A stretch of DNA of 64,000 nucleotides. Origin: CAZHJG01 sp964533425 (lineage in GTDB: Bacteria; Patescibacteriota; Saccharimonadia; Saccharimonadales; UBA4665). The notes under the pieces were generated by a model that searched no databases, had not been told where the DNA came from, and saw nothing but the letters and a program-made list of their open reading frames with translations. A program made the translations under genes and the position numbers. How positions within the stretch are numbered: the first letter of the stretch is position 1; each line of letters starts with the position of its first letter. The DNA lies in NCBI GenBank assembly GCA_964533425.1, contig CAZHJG010000001.1:1-64000 (forward strand), read 5' to 3'. This document shows positions 9,257-17,608 of this stretch, one piece after another.

Positions 9257-9637
9257 CTAGTTGGATTGGGTGGTGTCAGGGGTCGCATTTTGACTCTGGC
9301 TTTGCCCGCCAAAAGAGGGGGTCGAACTGCCGGTGGTTGGCAGACGGTCGGTCAGATTCTCGGTGAGCTGAGTTACGTGTGCCAGCGTTTGAACCTTGCT
9401 CAGCTGTGAGGTACTCAGGGCATTATTGACTGGGCTAAAGCCGTTAAAACCGGCCGGCTGAATAGAAATGGTGTTGCCTACCGAAGCTTTTACGGAATTA
9501 ATTTTGTCGCTGACCGCTTGGTGCGCGATCAGCATTGCCAGGCTGAGCCCCAGACTCAAGCCAAGAATAGTAACGATGGACAGCGTCCTGGTGGCATTAC
9601 GGAAGGCATTGCGGATGCCACGACTCACAACATTCAT
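9257..9637 (-). pseudogene. N-terminal fragment of a MacB/FtsX-type ABC permease (truncated or short orphan)
   Basis: Encodes 126 aa: MNVVSRGIRNAFRNATR followed by one transmembrane helix (about residues 20-40) and a start of an extracytoplasmic domain (ASVGNTISIQPAGF). This is how MacB-like ABC permeases begin, but those have about 400 residues and three more helices, all missing here. The open frame ends in a polar Ser/Gln/Thr-rich tail (SFGGQSQSQNATPD) at a TAG. No ATPase partner is adjacent. Either a decayed permease gene or a single-helix exported protein derived from one; the intact frame leaves both open. Confidence 0.5.
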
Positions 9638-9689
9638 AAGCAGGTCCTTGTTTAGTTTGGGTTGATTACAGAACTAGTTGCTGAGTATT

Positions 9690-9775
9690 AGCTTAAGGAG
9701 AGCTTAGATCTTAGTTCTTGGATCTTAGGCCTTAGGCTTTTGACTTTTAGCGTTAAGCTTTTAATGTTAGGGTTT
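9690..9775. repeat. Low-complexity CTTAG/TTTAG-rich tract
   Basis: The sequence between the permease fragment and the LCP gene contains repeated CTTAG-like units (AGATCTTAG, GGATCTTAG, GCCTTAG, TTTTAGCG) in irregular tandem. It has no long reading frame. Similar repetitive AT-biased filler occurs near 23820, 24070, 59120 and 60550 in this window. Confidence 0.5.
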
Positions 9776-9850
9776 TGTGGCTCTAAGGAGCCTCTCAGTT
9801 TTCTGGCCTACACTGACAAGCGAAAAGTAGCCAGGAGTGTTGTAAATCGG

Positions 9851-9856
9851 TATAAT
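9851..9856 (+). promoter_or_regulatory. -10 box (TATAAT) of the LCP gene
   Basis: A perfect TATAAT ends 15 bases before the ATG chosen at 9872, so transcription would start about 8 bases before the codon, leaving no room for a Shine-Dalgarno. This decides the start: the open frame extends upstream to 9740, but that part would not be transcribed from this box. No good -35 is visible. Confidence 0.5.
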
Positions 9857-9871
9857 GGTCTCTACATTTCA

Positions 9872-11434
9872 ATGTCCCAAAACAACTATCGCACCTCACC
9901 AAATCAAATGGGCGCCAGTCCAAAAGCGCGCCCCGGCCAGGATATTATCGTCGTGAAAAAGCAAGCGGCGCAGTTCCCGACCGTGGGCATGACACTGCCG
10001 GTGTACCAGCAAGATGGAGGGGCCCGAGCCCGCACCAGTCTACGGCCACCGGTCGCCAAACCGAAGCGCTGGCGCCGGGTATTTAATAAGACCGTTTTTA
10101 AGCGGGCTTTTATAACACTGCTGGTCCTGGTTTTTCTCGTCGGCGGTTTTGTGGGTGGCAAGTTCCTGTATAACGCTCACAAGCTCTTTGGCGGCAGTAT
10201 CTTGGGTGCGCTGAAGAGTACAAAGCTCAAGGGTGAAGATACGGGTCGGGTCAATATTCTCCTGGCCGGCAATTCGGCCGACGATCCGGGCCATAACGGC
10301 GGTGATCTGACCGACTCGATTATGATTATGAGTATTGACGTCAAGCATAATACGGCGTTCCTGCTCAGCGTGCCGCGCGACCTCTGGGTTTACATTCCGG
10401 GCGGTGGCTACCAGAAAATTAATGCCGCCTACGTTGTCGGCCAGGGCGATAAATTCAGCGAGCCAGGCTATCCGTCGGGCGGCATGGGGCTACTTGAGCA
10501 GATTGTCAGCCAGAACTTTGGCATGCCCATCGATTATTATGCGCTGATTGATTACAGCGCCCTTCGGGACTCGGTGAACGCCGTCGGTGGCATCCCGGTG
10601 ACGATTAAGAGCAGTGACCCGCGTGGCTTGTATGACCCCAGTATCGACTATGCCACACACGGTCCGCTGGTTCGCCTGAGCAATGGCGTACACACCCTCA
10701 ACGGCGAGCAGGCCCTAGACCTGGCCCGCGCTCGCGGCGACGCCTATGGAGCTTACGGCTTCGCCGGCAGCGACTTTGAGCGCACCCAAAACCAGCGCAT
10801 GATGCTCGTGGCGCTCAAAGAAAAAGCCACCTCGGCCGGCGTGCTCGTTAATCCCGCCAAACTGAGCAGCCTGTCCGACGCCATCGGCAATAACGTGACC
10901 ACCGACCTCAAGCTGAGCGAAGTGCACCGTCTGGTAGACCTCGTGAAAAACATCAGTTCCAACAACATCCAGTCACTCAGCCTGAATAGCTCCAACGGCA
11001 AGAACCTGCTGACCAGCTACATGTCTTCGGACGGCGAGTCAGCCCTCATTCCGGCGGCTGGCATTGACGACTTCAGCGCCATCCAAGCCTACATTGCCCA
11101 GCAGACCTCTTCCAACCCGGTGGTGCGTGAGAACGCTGATCTGGTGGTGCTGAACGCCACGGGCATTAGTGGACAGGCCTCACAAGAACGGACTAACTTG
11201 CGCGTCAAGAACCTGACAGTCTCTGACATCGGTAATGCTCTAACGTCACCGCAGGCTACCACGACCATCATTGACAGTTCCAATGGCAAAAAGCCAGCCA
11301 CCAAACAATTGCTGACGCAGCTCTTCGGCCAAAATGTCACCACCACCAACCCTTACGCCAGTATCTATCCAGACGCTGACTTTATAGTCGTACTGGGCAC
11401 CGACCGGCCCAGCCACGCCCCCAACAACAACTAA
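9872..11434 (+). CDS. LytR-CpsA-Psr (LCP) family cell-wall ligase with LytR C-terminal domain
   Basis: A 520-aa protein from the ATG at 9872: cytoplasmic N-terminus rich in Lys/Arg, a transmembrane helix about 80 residues in (ITLLVLVFLVGGFVGGKFL), then the LCP phosphotransferase domain with RVNILLAGNS, DLTDSIMIMSID, LSVPRDLWVYIPG and KINAAYVVG, where the conserved Asp and Arg bind the polyprenyl pyrophosphate. A C-terminal LytR_C-type domain follows (ADLVVLNATGISGQA, near residue 420). LCP enzymes attach glycopolymers to peptidoglycan or other surface acceptors. It is alone on its strand between the permease fragment and a crp-type gene, near other surface-polysaccharide genes. Confidence 0.93.
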   Translation: MSQNNYRTSPNQMGASPKARPGQDIIVVKKQAAQFPTVGMTLPVYQQDGGARARTSLRPPVAKPKRWRRVFNKTVFKRAFITLLVLVFLVGGFVGGKFLYNAHKLFGGSILGALKSTKLKGEDTGRVNILLAGNSADDPGHNGGDLTDSIMIMSIDVKHNTAFLLSVPRDLWVYIPGGGYQKINAAYVVGQGDKFSEPGYPSGGMGLLEQIVSQNFGMPIDYYALIDYSALRDSVNAVGGIPVTIKSSDPRGLYDPSIDYATHGPLVRLSNGVHTLNGEQALDLARARGDAYGAYGFAGSDFERTQNQRMMLVALKEKATSAGVLVNPAKLSSLSDAIGNNVTTDLKLSEVHRLVDLVKNISSNNIQSLSLNSSNGKNLLTSYMSSDGESALIPAAGIDDFSAIQAYIAQQTSSNPVVRENADLVVLNATGISGQASQERTNLRVKNLTVSDIGNALTSPQATTTIIDSSNGKKPATKQLLTQLFGQNVTTTNPYASIYPDADFIVVLGTDRPSHAPNNN

Positions 11435-11461
11435 GCACTCACATATACAGAATTACAACAG

Positions 11462-11491
11462 CCTGCCTGAGGTGAGCCTGTTCAAGGCAGG
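11462..11491. other. Inverted repeat between LCP and crp-type genes
   Basis: CCTGCCT (11462-11468) and AGGCAGG (11485-11491) can form a 7-bp stem around a 16-base loop that has its own AGG/CCT pairing. Only two T follow, so it is a poor intrinsic terminator. It may be an operator or an RNA hairpin in the leader of the regulator gene 27 bases downstream. Confidence 0.4.
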
Positions 11492-11517
11492 TTAGCTGAT
11501 GGTAGTATAAGGAGACT

Positions 11518-12207
11518 ATGGCTGTCACAACTGTCAATGACCAACTACGAGTTTTCCTGGACCGCTGGCCCACCAAGACCTTCAAGAAAGGTGAGATTAT
11601 CATTTTTCAGGGTGAGGCGCCGCGAGGGGCGTTTGTGGTCAAACGAGGCACCGTCAAGGCCTATAATTTGAGCGTTGGCGGCGACGAGAAACCCGTAGCC
11701 TTTTACTCGCCCGGCTCGATTTTTCCAGGTGCTTGGGTGTACGGCAAAATGGCCAGCGCCATTTACTATTATGAAGCGTTTACACCGGACGTCAGCCTAT
11801 ACATGGTGAACCGTGAAGCCTACGTCGAGCACATTAAAAGCCGCCCGCAACTGCTCTACCAGGAACTGGAACGGTATCTGACCGATCAGTTGGGCATGTC
11901 CATGCGTTTAAACGCCCTGCAGCACAGCCGGGCCAGCGATAAGCTTCTCTACACCCTGCACTATCTGGCGCTCAGTCACGGCGAGGCCATTGCGCCGCAA
12001 GAAATCGAGATTACGCTTGATCTGACCCACCAGGACTTTGCCAACCTCACTGGCTTAACGCGCGAAACCGCCGCCACCGAACTCAATAAGCTGAAGCGCC
12101 AAAAGGTCATCAGCTATGGCAAGCACACTCCTTACCGACTGCATCTGGGGCGTTTGATGCAGTTGCTGAACGATCAATATATTTCGGACTTACAGATCAA
12201 GCTATAG
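11518..12207 (+). CDS. Crp/Fnr-family transcription regulator
   Basis: A 229-aa regulator with an N-terminal cyclic-nucleotide-binding-type beta-roll (FKKGEIIIFQGEAPRGAFVVKRG), a dimerisation helix and a C-terminal winged helix (LTHQDFANLTGLTRETAATELNKL, recognition helix around TRETAATEL). The phosphate-binding cassette of true cAMP receptors (GELAxxxxxxRAA) is not conserved and there is no Fnr cysteine cluster, so the effector is unknown. A strong AAGGAG lies 5 bases before the ATG. The 3' end overlaps the convergent receiver gene by 11 bases. Confidence 0.93.
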   Translation: MAVTTVNDQLRVFLDRWPTKTFKKGEIIIFQGEAPRGAFVVKRGTVKAYNLSVGGDEKPVAFYSPGSIFPGAWVYGKMASAIYYYEAFTPDVSLYMVNREAYVEHIKSRPQLLYQELERYLTDQLGMSMRLNALQHSRASDKLLYTLHYLALSHGEAIAPQEIEITLDLTHQDFANLTGLTRETAATELNKLKRQKVISYGKHTPYRLHLGRLMQLLNDQYISDLQIKL

Positions 12208-12589
12208 ACTTGGCGGCTGGCTTGGCCTTCAGGGCGTCGTCGATGACACGAGCTAGGTTGTGTGGTGCCGTCCAGGATTTGATAATGCAACGATGCGCGC
12301 CTAGCTTGTAGGCCTCAGTGACCTCAGGCGAGTTCTCCATATTCGTGAAAATCAGCACCTTCACCTTGGGATGGGCCTTGATTAGATCGTAGCGCTGCAG
12401 GAACTCCAGACCGCCCATAATCGGCATTAGCAGATCAAGCAGAATAAGGTCGGGATTAAAACTCTTTAATTTGGTGAGTGCTTCCTGCCCATTAAACGCT
12501 GGCTCCACCTCATAGCCCTCATTGGTGAGGATCAGGCAATAAGCGTTGTTGAGGTCACGGTCGTCTTCTACAACTAAGATTCGTGCCAC
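12197..12589 (-). CDS. Single-domain response regulator (receiver only)
   Basis: A 130-aa CheY-like receiver with no output domain: acidic patch VVEDDRDL, phospho-acceptor Asp in LILLDLLMPIMGG and conserved Lys in CIIKSW. It is the last gene of the operon that includes the PAS histidine kinase at 12688-13824, which is presumably its phosphodonor, and may act as a phosphorelay intermediate or bind a partner protein. About 100 bases separate it from the kinase stop, and an own promoter cannot be excluded. Confidence 0.92.
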   Translation of the reverse strand: MARILVVEDDRDLNNAYCLILTNEGYEVEPAFNGQEALTKLKSFNPDLILLDLLMPIMGGLEFLQRYDLIKAHPKVKVLIFTNMENSPEVTEAYKLGAHRCIIKSWTAPHNLARVIDDALKAKPAAKSIA

Positions 12590-12687
12590 TAGTAATTACT
12601 TCCTTTTACGAATGATAGTTTATTTATAACACAGAATCGCAGGCTCATGGTGAGGGAATTTTTACAACCGACTTACTTTGCTGTACC

Positions 12688-13824
12688 TCAGGCTGGCAGC
12701 ATGCCGGCTTCGGGCAAGGTTTCCGGTGGCCGCTGCCGCGGTAGCGCCACCGAGAAGGTGGTGCCGGCCTGCTCATCACTCCTGAACCAGATGCGGCCGC
12801 CTAGAATTTCTACTAGGCCCTTTACCAGATACAGGCCCAGGCCGGTGCCGGTCGTTTCGCGTCGCACGATGTTAGGCGCCCGGAAGAATTTACTGAAAAT
12901 CTGGTCCTGCACATCCTTGGGAATGCCCCAGCCATTATCGGCGATGGTGATCAGCACATCGGTAGCCCGGGGGCGGACGGTGACCGTGATGCCGCCATCC
13001 TCAGGGGTGTACTTGATGGCGTTGGAAATGAGGTTGGTCAGGATCTCTTTGAGGATCAAGGGATCGGTGGATAGCGAAGTCTTCCCCTTGCCGCTGAGCT
13101 TAAAGGACATAGTAATGGCTTTGTCGGCGGCCATTAGGCTGAGTTCCTTCAGCACTTCTTCGGTGATGCGGTCAATTTTGAGCAACTTGGGTCGCACGGC
13201 AATAGTGCCGCTTTCGATCCTGGTAATGTTAAGCAACGTGCTGATAAGCTCGTTCATTCGGTTGGTGGCAGCAATGATAGTGCGCAGCGACTTCTTTTGC
13301 GTCGGCGTGATCTTGCCCATGTAGCCGTCAGCTAGCATGTGTGAATACGTTTTGATGGCCGATAAGGGTGTGCGCAATTGATGCGAGGCCAAGGAGATGA
13401 ACTCACTCTTCATGCGGTCAATTTCCTCCTCGACGGTGATGTCACGGAACACCTCAATGGCGCCGAGGGGCTTGCCGTCCAAGAGGATGGGCGACACGTT
13501 GATACTGACCGGTATCAACTGGCCGTCTTTGCGCCGATAAAACATCTTGGACACTACCGGTTGGCCGGTAAGAAAGGCCTTGGTGATGGGGCGATCTATA
13601 AGGTTGATCACTTTGCCATCGCCGCTCGTGGCCACAATAACCTTCGGAAACCACTTGCCCAACAACTCTTTGGGGGTAGCGCCCAAAATTTTAAGCGACA
13701 TGGGATTAACGCGAGTGATGCGGCCGTATTCGTCGGTGGCAATAGCGCCATCACCGATGCTGTTGAACAGCGTATCGGCTTCGGCTTGTTGTTCGGTGTT
13801 GAGTCGTTGCAGTTCTTGGGCCAT
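12688..13824 (-). CDS. Cytoplasmic PAS-domain histidine kinase
   Basis: A 378-aa soluble kinase: a PAS domain (about residues 15-130, with ATDEYGRITRVNP and VFRDITVEEEIDRMKSE), HisKA with SLASHQLRTPLSAIK, and HATPase with LISNAIKYTPEDGG, DNGWGIPKD and GTGLGLYLVKGLVE. No membrane span is present, so the input is either internal or comes through the membrane protein encoded two genes upstream. The operon order is membrane protein, 92-aa protein, this kinase, lone receiver. A similar PAS kinase is at 50766-51875. The PAS ligand is unknown. Confidence 0.95.
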   Translation of the reverse strand: MAQELQRLNTEQQAEADTLFNSIGDGAIATDEYGRITRVNPMSLKILGATPKELLGKWFPKVIVATSGDGKVINLIDRPITKAFLTGQPVVSKMFYRRKDGQLIPVSINVSPILLDGKPLGAIEVFRDITVEEEIDRMKSEFISLASHQLRTPLSAIKTYSHMLADGYMGKITPTQKKSLRTIIAATNRMNELISTLLNITRIESGTIAVRPKLLKIDRITEEVLKELSLMAADKAITMSFKLSGKGKTSLSTDPLILKEILTNLISNAIKYTPEDGGITVTVRPRATDVLITIADNGWGIPKDVQDQIFSKFFRAPNIVRRETTGTGLGLYLVKGLVEILGGRIWFRSDEQAGTTFSVALPRQRPPETLPEAGMLPA

Positions 13825-13839
13825 AGCGGTATGTCGTGT

Positions 13840-14118
13840 TTATTGCTTCCTTCGTTTGTTGCTCTTGTCCGGAACGGTCAGATTACGTACCTGCGTAATG
13901 TATTCCTCGACCACTTCGCTATCGTCGGTCAGGAGCGAGACAGTAACTTGAATCCAGTCTACTAATTGCAAGAGGTCACTGGACGTCAGTTGAGTCGGTT
14001 CTTTATGCAGGTGATTCTGAATTTGCCGGTTGATAAAGCGGTCGGCGGCTGGTCCCAGGTAGACATGGGTGACCCGGATAAGCTTGTCGTACAAATCAGG
14101 CTTGCTCGAGGCGGCCAT
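13840..14118 (-). CDS. Unknown 92-aa protein of the PAS-kinase operon
   Basis: Predicted soluble, mostly helical protein (KPDLYDKLIRVTHVYLGPAA, SSDLLQLVDWIQVTVSLL). I do not recognise a family. The open frame runs further upstream, but the ATG at 14118 has a perfect AGGAGG 6 bases before it, overlapping the stop of the membrane-protein gene (14122-14120), so this start is clear. Tight coupling between a membrane protein and a PAS histidine kinase suggests an adaptor or sensor role, which is inference. Confidence 0.8.
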   Translation of the reverse strand: MAASSKPDLYDKLIRVTHVYLGPAADRFINRQIQNHLHKEPTQLTSSDLLQLVDWIQVTVSLLTDDSEVVEEYITQVRNLTVPDKSNKRRKQ

Positions 14119-14119
14119 A

Positions 14120-15058
14120 CTATACCTCCTCGATTCGCTTAAGTTTGTGAGCCCCAATCGCTATCAGCAGAAAGCCAATACCACTGGCCACGCGGAACAG
14201 CAACTTCAGCGCCAGGCTGGAATTAAGCTCCAGATGTCCTGAGGTTGGCACGACGCTGCCAAGGTATTGCGTGGCGATGAAGCTGGCGATAACAATGATA
14301 AGTCCGGCGGCTATCAACCGCAAAGGCTGTCGGTACAGCACGCCCCGGACAAACTTGCTGTAGGTGCTTATCTCCAGGGCCGCCAGAATGCCGATAAACC
14401 AGGCGTACAAATAGGGCACGATGATGGTCACGGCTACCATCCAGACCGGCAGGAAGTACTTATTATTGGTGGATGTCAGATTGGTCGGGTCAAGGTTGCG
14501 GAATATAAGGTAGCAGTACAGTACGCCGCCAGCCACAAAGGCGGCCATCAGTTTGGGCGCGCCACTGGAGCTGACACGGGCTTTGGTGTGCCGGGCCAAG
14601 CCCCGGGCAGCCGTGCCGGCAAAGCTAAAGGCAATTAAAGGGATGAGCAAGGTGACGTAGTTGCTAGCAATGATGCTACCGTTCGACAAGCTATCGTGGG
14701 CGCTGCCGACGGCTACCAAGGCCATGGAGATGATAGCGGTGAGCGGCAAGCTGAGAGCCAGCCACATGACCCCCCGTGCCAAATTAAAGAAGTCGCTACT
14801 TTCGGCAGAACCCTTTATCAGCGATGAATACTCATATAGCCTGGCGTAAGCATAGAAGCCAAAAGGCCATACCAGGATGGACGACAGAAGGATGCCAAAC
14901 AGTAGGATGTGGTAAGAGCTGGGCGTCAGATTATAGGCCTCCATCACCGATTTGTTGGCCGGCACGGCAAAAATAAGGATGATATAAATCACCGTAACCA
15001 AGCCATACAATAGCATGGCGCGAGTGGTTTGCCGGGGTTGCTTGCTGATATTTGCCAT
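14120..15058 (-). CDS. Unknown polytopic membrane protein, first gene of the PAS-kinase operon
   Basis: A 312-aa protein with about eight hydrophobic helices and no large soluble domain; I cannot assign a family. The ATG at 15058 is preferred over the upstream extension because a TATAAT lies at 15079-15074 and GGAG directly precedes it, giving a short leader. Its stop overlaps the Shine-Dalgarno of the next gene. In this operon it may be the membrane input module for the soluble kinase, but no sensory motif can be named. Confidence 0.75.
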   Translation of the reverse strand: MANISKQPRQTTRAMLLYGLVTVIYIILIFAVPANKSVMEAYNLTPSSYHILLFGILLSSILVWPFGFYAYARLYEYSSLIKGSAESSDFFNLARGVMWLALSLPLTAIISMALVAVGSAHDSLSNGSIIASNYVTLLIPLIAFSFAGTAARGLARHTKARVSSSGAPKLMAAFVAGGVLYCYLIFRNLDPTNLTSTNNKYFLPVWMVAVTIIVPYLYAWFIGILAALEISTYSKFVRGVLYRQPLRLIAAGLIIVIASFIATQYLGSVVPTSGHLELNSSLALKLLFRVASGIGFLLIAIGAHKLKRIEEV

Positions 15059-15073
15059 AATCTCCGTTTCCCT

Positions 15074-15079
15074 ATTATA
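15074..15079 (-). promoter_or_regulatory. -10 box of the PAS-kinase operon
   Basis: On the minus strand TATAAT lies 15 bases before the ATG at 15058, with GGAG between box and start codon. No clear -35 is seen. Confidence 0.45.
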
Positions 15080-15161
15080 CAAACCTCTGGCAACATGTAA
15101 TAGCTGATGTTCGGTCGACCGACTTGTACTCTTACCCGGCCTTAGCGATAATAGGGCTAAC

Positions 15162-16139
15162 ATGACCGATATATGGCGCAGCCTTCAATCCAGGCGCCGG
15201 CAACTGCTCATCCTGGGAATTGCCTTGCTTGCCTTGTATGTTGTGTTGCCGCAAATCGGCGTGTTTCGCACGACGACCGGGCATTTCAAAAACCTTGACT
15301 GGCAGTTTGTGGCGGCGGCCGTGGGCGCGACCGGGCTCACCTATGTCGCGGCAGCCGGCACCTACTATTTGCTGGCTATCAAGCCGATTCGTTATAGCAG
15401 TACGCTGCTGGTTCAGGTGGCGAGTAACTTCATCAACCGTCTGCTCCCGGCCGGCATTGGCGGGTTGGGCGCCAACTATGTCTACCTGCACCGCTCCGGC
15501 CACGATCGGACGCAGTCGGTCACCGTTGTCACCGTCAATAACACCTTGGGCATGGTGGGCCACGCTGGCCTTCTATTAGTGGTGCTGGGACTGTTCTCTG
15601 ACCGCCTGAATAGCTTTCATGCCACGCACCTGAGCCGCGATCTGATTGGCCTGCTTATTGTCCTGGCGCTAGCCGCTATCGGGCTTTTTGTATTCCTCAA
15701 GCGCCCACACGAACGGTTTAAAAAGCTGCGCCAGGAAGTTATCAGACAGCTGGAGCACTATCGCCAGCGGCCGGGACGGCTAGCCGGGGCGCTCCTGACA
15801 TCAATGAGCCTAACCATCTTCAACGTGCTCAGCCTGTGGTACTGTGTGCACGCCCTGCATGGCTCACTGTCTTTCGTCAGCGTGCTGTTGATATTCACGT
15901 TAGGCATCGGCGTGGGCACCATCGTGCCTTCCCCGGGCGGTCTAGGCGGCGTGGAAGCCGGGTTGGTCGCAGGTTTTGTAGCCTATGGCTTATCTGATCC
16001 GCAGGCCCTGGCCACCGCCCTGCTCTATCGTCTTATCAGTTACTGGTTGCCACTGGTGCTTGGTGCGGTGGCCTTCGTGGTGGCCCTGAGGCTCGGGCTG
16101 TTCAGGCTGAGCGATTCAGCTCCCAAGCCACCGGTTTAA
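15162..16139 (+). CDS. YbhN/UPF0104-family flippase-like membrane protein (second copy)
   Basis: A 325-aa polytopic protein with the LPG_synthase_TM family motifs NRLLPAGIGGLGANYVYLHR (near residue 90) and VPSPGGLGGVEAGLVAGFV (near residue 255), ending in three more helices and a short polar tail. It is only distantly similar to the copy at 5775-6641. The substrate is probably a polar or polyprenyl lipid. Its stop shares the tetranucleotide TTAA with the stop of the convergent gene. Confidence 0.87.
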   Translation: MTDIWRSLQSRRRQLLILGIALLALYVVLPQIGVFRTTTGHFKNLDWQFVAAAVGATGLTYVAAAGTYYLLAIKPIRYSSTLLVQVASNFINRLLPAGIGGLGANYVYLHRSGHDRTQSVTVVTVNNTLGMVGHAGLLLVVLGLFSDRLNSFHATHLSRDLIGLLIVLALAAIGLFVFLKRPHERFKKLRQEVIRQLEHYRQRPGRLAGALLTSMSLTIFNVLSLWYCVHALHGSLSFVSVLLIFTLGIGVGTIVPSPGGLGGVEAGLVAGFVAYGLSDPQALATALLYRLISYWLPLVLGAVAFVVALRLGLFRLSDSAPKPPV

Positions 16140-16798
16140 CTCAGTATATTGACGGCCCGGGCGGCTACTAGAGCAACCGCTACCAGAGATACTACGGCCT
16201 GAGCCAGCATCATAAGTTTGGCTCGCCGGCTGAGCGGCAAGGTGTCAGTTGGACTGAAGGCCATGGCGTTGGTGGACGAAACATACAGATAGTCGACAAA
16301 TGTCGGGTGCCACTTCGGGTGCTTATAGTCTTCATTTTGGTTTTGTGGAAACAAAAAATCTTGTTCCTGCTTGGCGGTTTGCCGTCGGCGGCCCGGCCCG
16401 CCACCATCCATTTCCCAATACCAGAGCCCAAAAATAATGATATTCGTCAGATATATATTGACAGCCGTTAAGATAAGGCCCCGGCCATCGTGAATACGGC
16501 CACTTTCCAGTAAGCGCCGGGCGACTTCTACCAATGCGTAGCCGTTAGCTAGGCCGGTTAGGGCGATTAGGGCGAATACGTTAATACGCCGGCTGAGTGA
16601 GCGGAAAATCGGCTCCTTCGGAGTGGTAAAGGACAGCGCAATCAGCAGCGCTACCTCTATGGCTATCAAAAGCGGGCGGGAGCCAAAGACAAAGCGGTCC
16701 TGCAAGAGAATTTGCAAAATAATGGCGATAAGCATCGTCAGCTGGACATGCCAAACAGGATCGTGTTCCCGGTTCTTGTTACGCAAAAACGTAGCCAT
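16136..16798 (-). CDS. DUF1345-like membrane protein
   Basis: A 220-aa protein with four N-terminal hydrophobic segments, a polar insert rich in Gln/Asn (RRRQTAKQEQDF) and the C-terminal block PTFVDYLYVSSTNAMAFSPT followed by DTLPLSRRAKLMM and a last helix. This C-terminal block is characteristic of DUF1345-type proteins, which resemble ion-channel pore modules; the function is not established. It is a single gene, convergent with the flippase gene (4-base overlap). Confidence 0.7.
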   Translation of the reverse strand: MATFLRNKNREHDPVWHVQLTMLIAIILQILLQDRFVFGSRPLLIAIEVALLIALSFTTPKEPIFRSLSRRINVFALIALTGLANGYALVEVARRLLESGRIHDGRGLILTAVNIYLTNIIIFGLWYWEMDGGGPGRRRQTAKQEQDFLFPQNQNEDYKHPKWHPTFVDYLYVSSTNAMAFSPTDTLPLSRRAKLMMLAQAVVSLVAVALVAARAVNILS

Positions 16799-16855
16799 AA
16801 CCAGTATTGTACTGCATCAGACTGAAAACTCGGCGCTGGCGCCCAGTTTGATCTG

Positions 16856-17608
16856 TTACATCTGGATGCGGTTGAAGCGGTTGACGGCAAAGACGACGCA
16901 GGCCACCAGCGTCACACTCATCACCACCAGATCTTTACCGAAGCCAAAGTGCGTTTGGTTGGCTAGCAAAAAGCGCAGCGCATCAACCATGTAGCTCACC
17001 GGATTGAGGGTACTGATAATCCTCAGTCCTTCAGGAATGTTGTTCAGCGGATAGAGCGCGCTGGAGAGGAAAAACAAGGGCATAACAAGGAGGTTATTGA
17101 TACCCTGAAAGCCCTGAAAGTCGTCGACCATCGAAGCTAGGCCGGCGCCGAAGCTGGTTAAGGCCAGGCTGATCATTACCAGCACCAAAAAGGCCACGGG
17201 TACGAGCGCCCAGTTATACGGACGAAAACCGAAGACGATACCGACGATGAACACGATAATCCCCTGTAAGATCGACACTGTAGCACCGCCGAGCGCACTA
17301 CCCAGCAGGATCCACAGTCGCTTGACTGGCGCCACCAACAGCTCGGAGAGAAAACCGAAGCGTTTGTCCTGCAAGATGATGATGCCCCAGAAAATACCCG
17401 ACAGCAGCACGGTTTGTGTAATAATGCCCGGTACCAGGAACTGCAGGTAATTGCCCTCGCCCGCGCGCCGATAGATGGCGCCAATGCCATAGCCCAAGGC
17501 TAGGAGCAGCAGTATGGGCTGGCCGAGTGTGCCCAGTAAGCGTGAGCCGCTGCGGTAATAGCGGCGAACCTGCCGCAGCCATAAAATACGGACGACATCG
17601 CCAGTCAT
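16856..17608 (-). CDS. ABC-2 type transporter permease
   Basis: A 250-aa permease with six membrane helices, of the DrrB/NodJ type: LVPGIITQTVLLSGIFWG and the re-entrant block PLFFLSSALYPLNNIPEGLR are typical. It would form a dimer with the ATPase encoded just upstream; the two genes overlap by one base (TAATG). Such exporters move drugs, polysaccharides or lipids; the substrate is not deducible. Confidence 0.92.
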   Translation of the reverse strand: MTGDVVRILWLRQVRRYYRSGSRLLGTLGQPILLLLALGYGIGAIYRRAGEGNYLQFLVPGIITQTVLLSGIFWGIIILQDKRFGFLSELLVAPVKRLWILLGSALGGATVSILQGIIVFIVGIVFGFRPYNWALVPVAFLVLVMISLALTSFGAGLASMVDDFQGFQGINNLLVMPLFFLSSALYPLNNIPEGLRIISTLNPVSYMVDALRFLLANQTHFGFGKDLVVMSVTLVACVVFAVNRFNRIQM

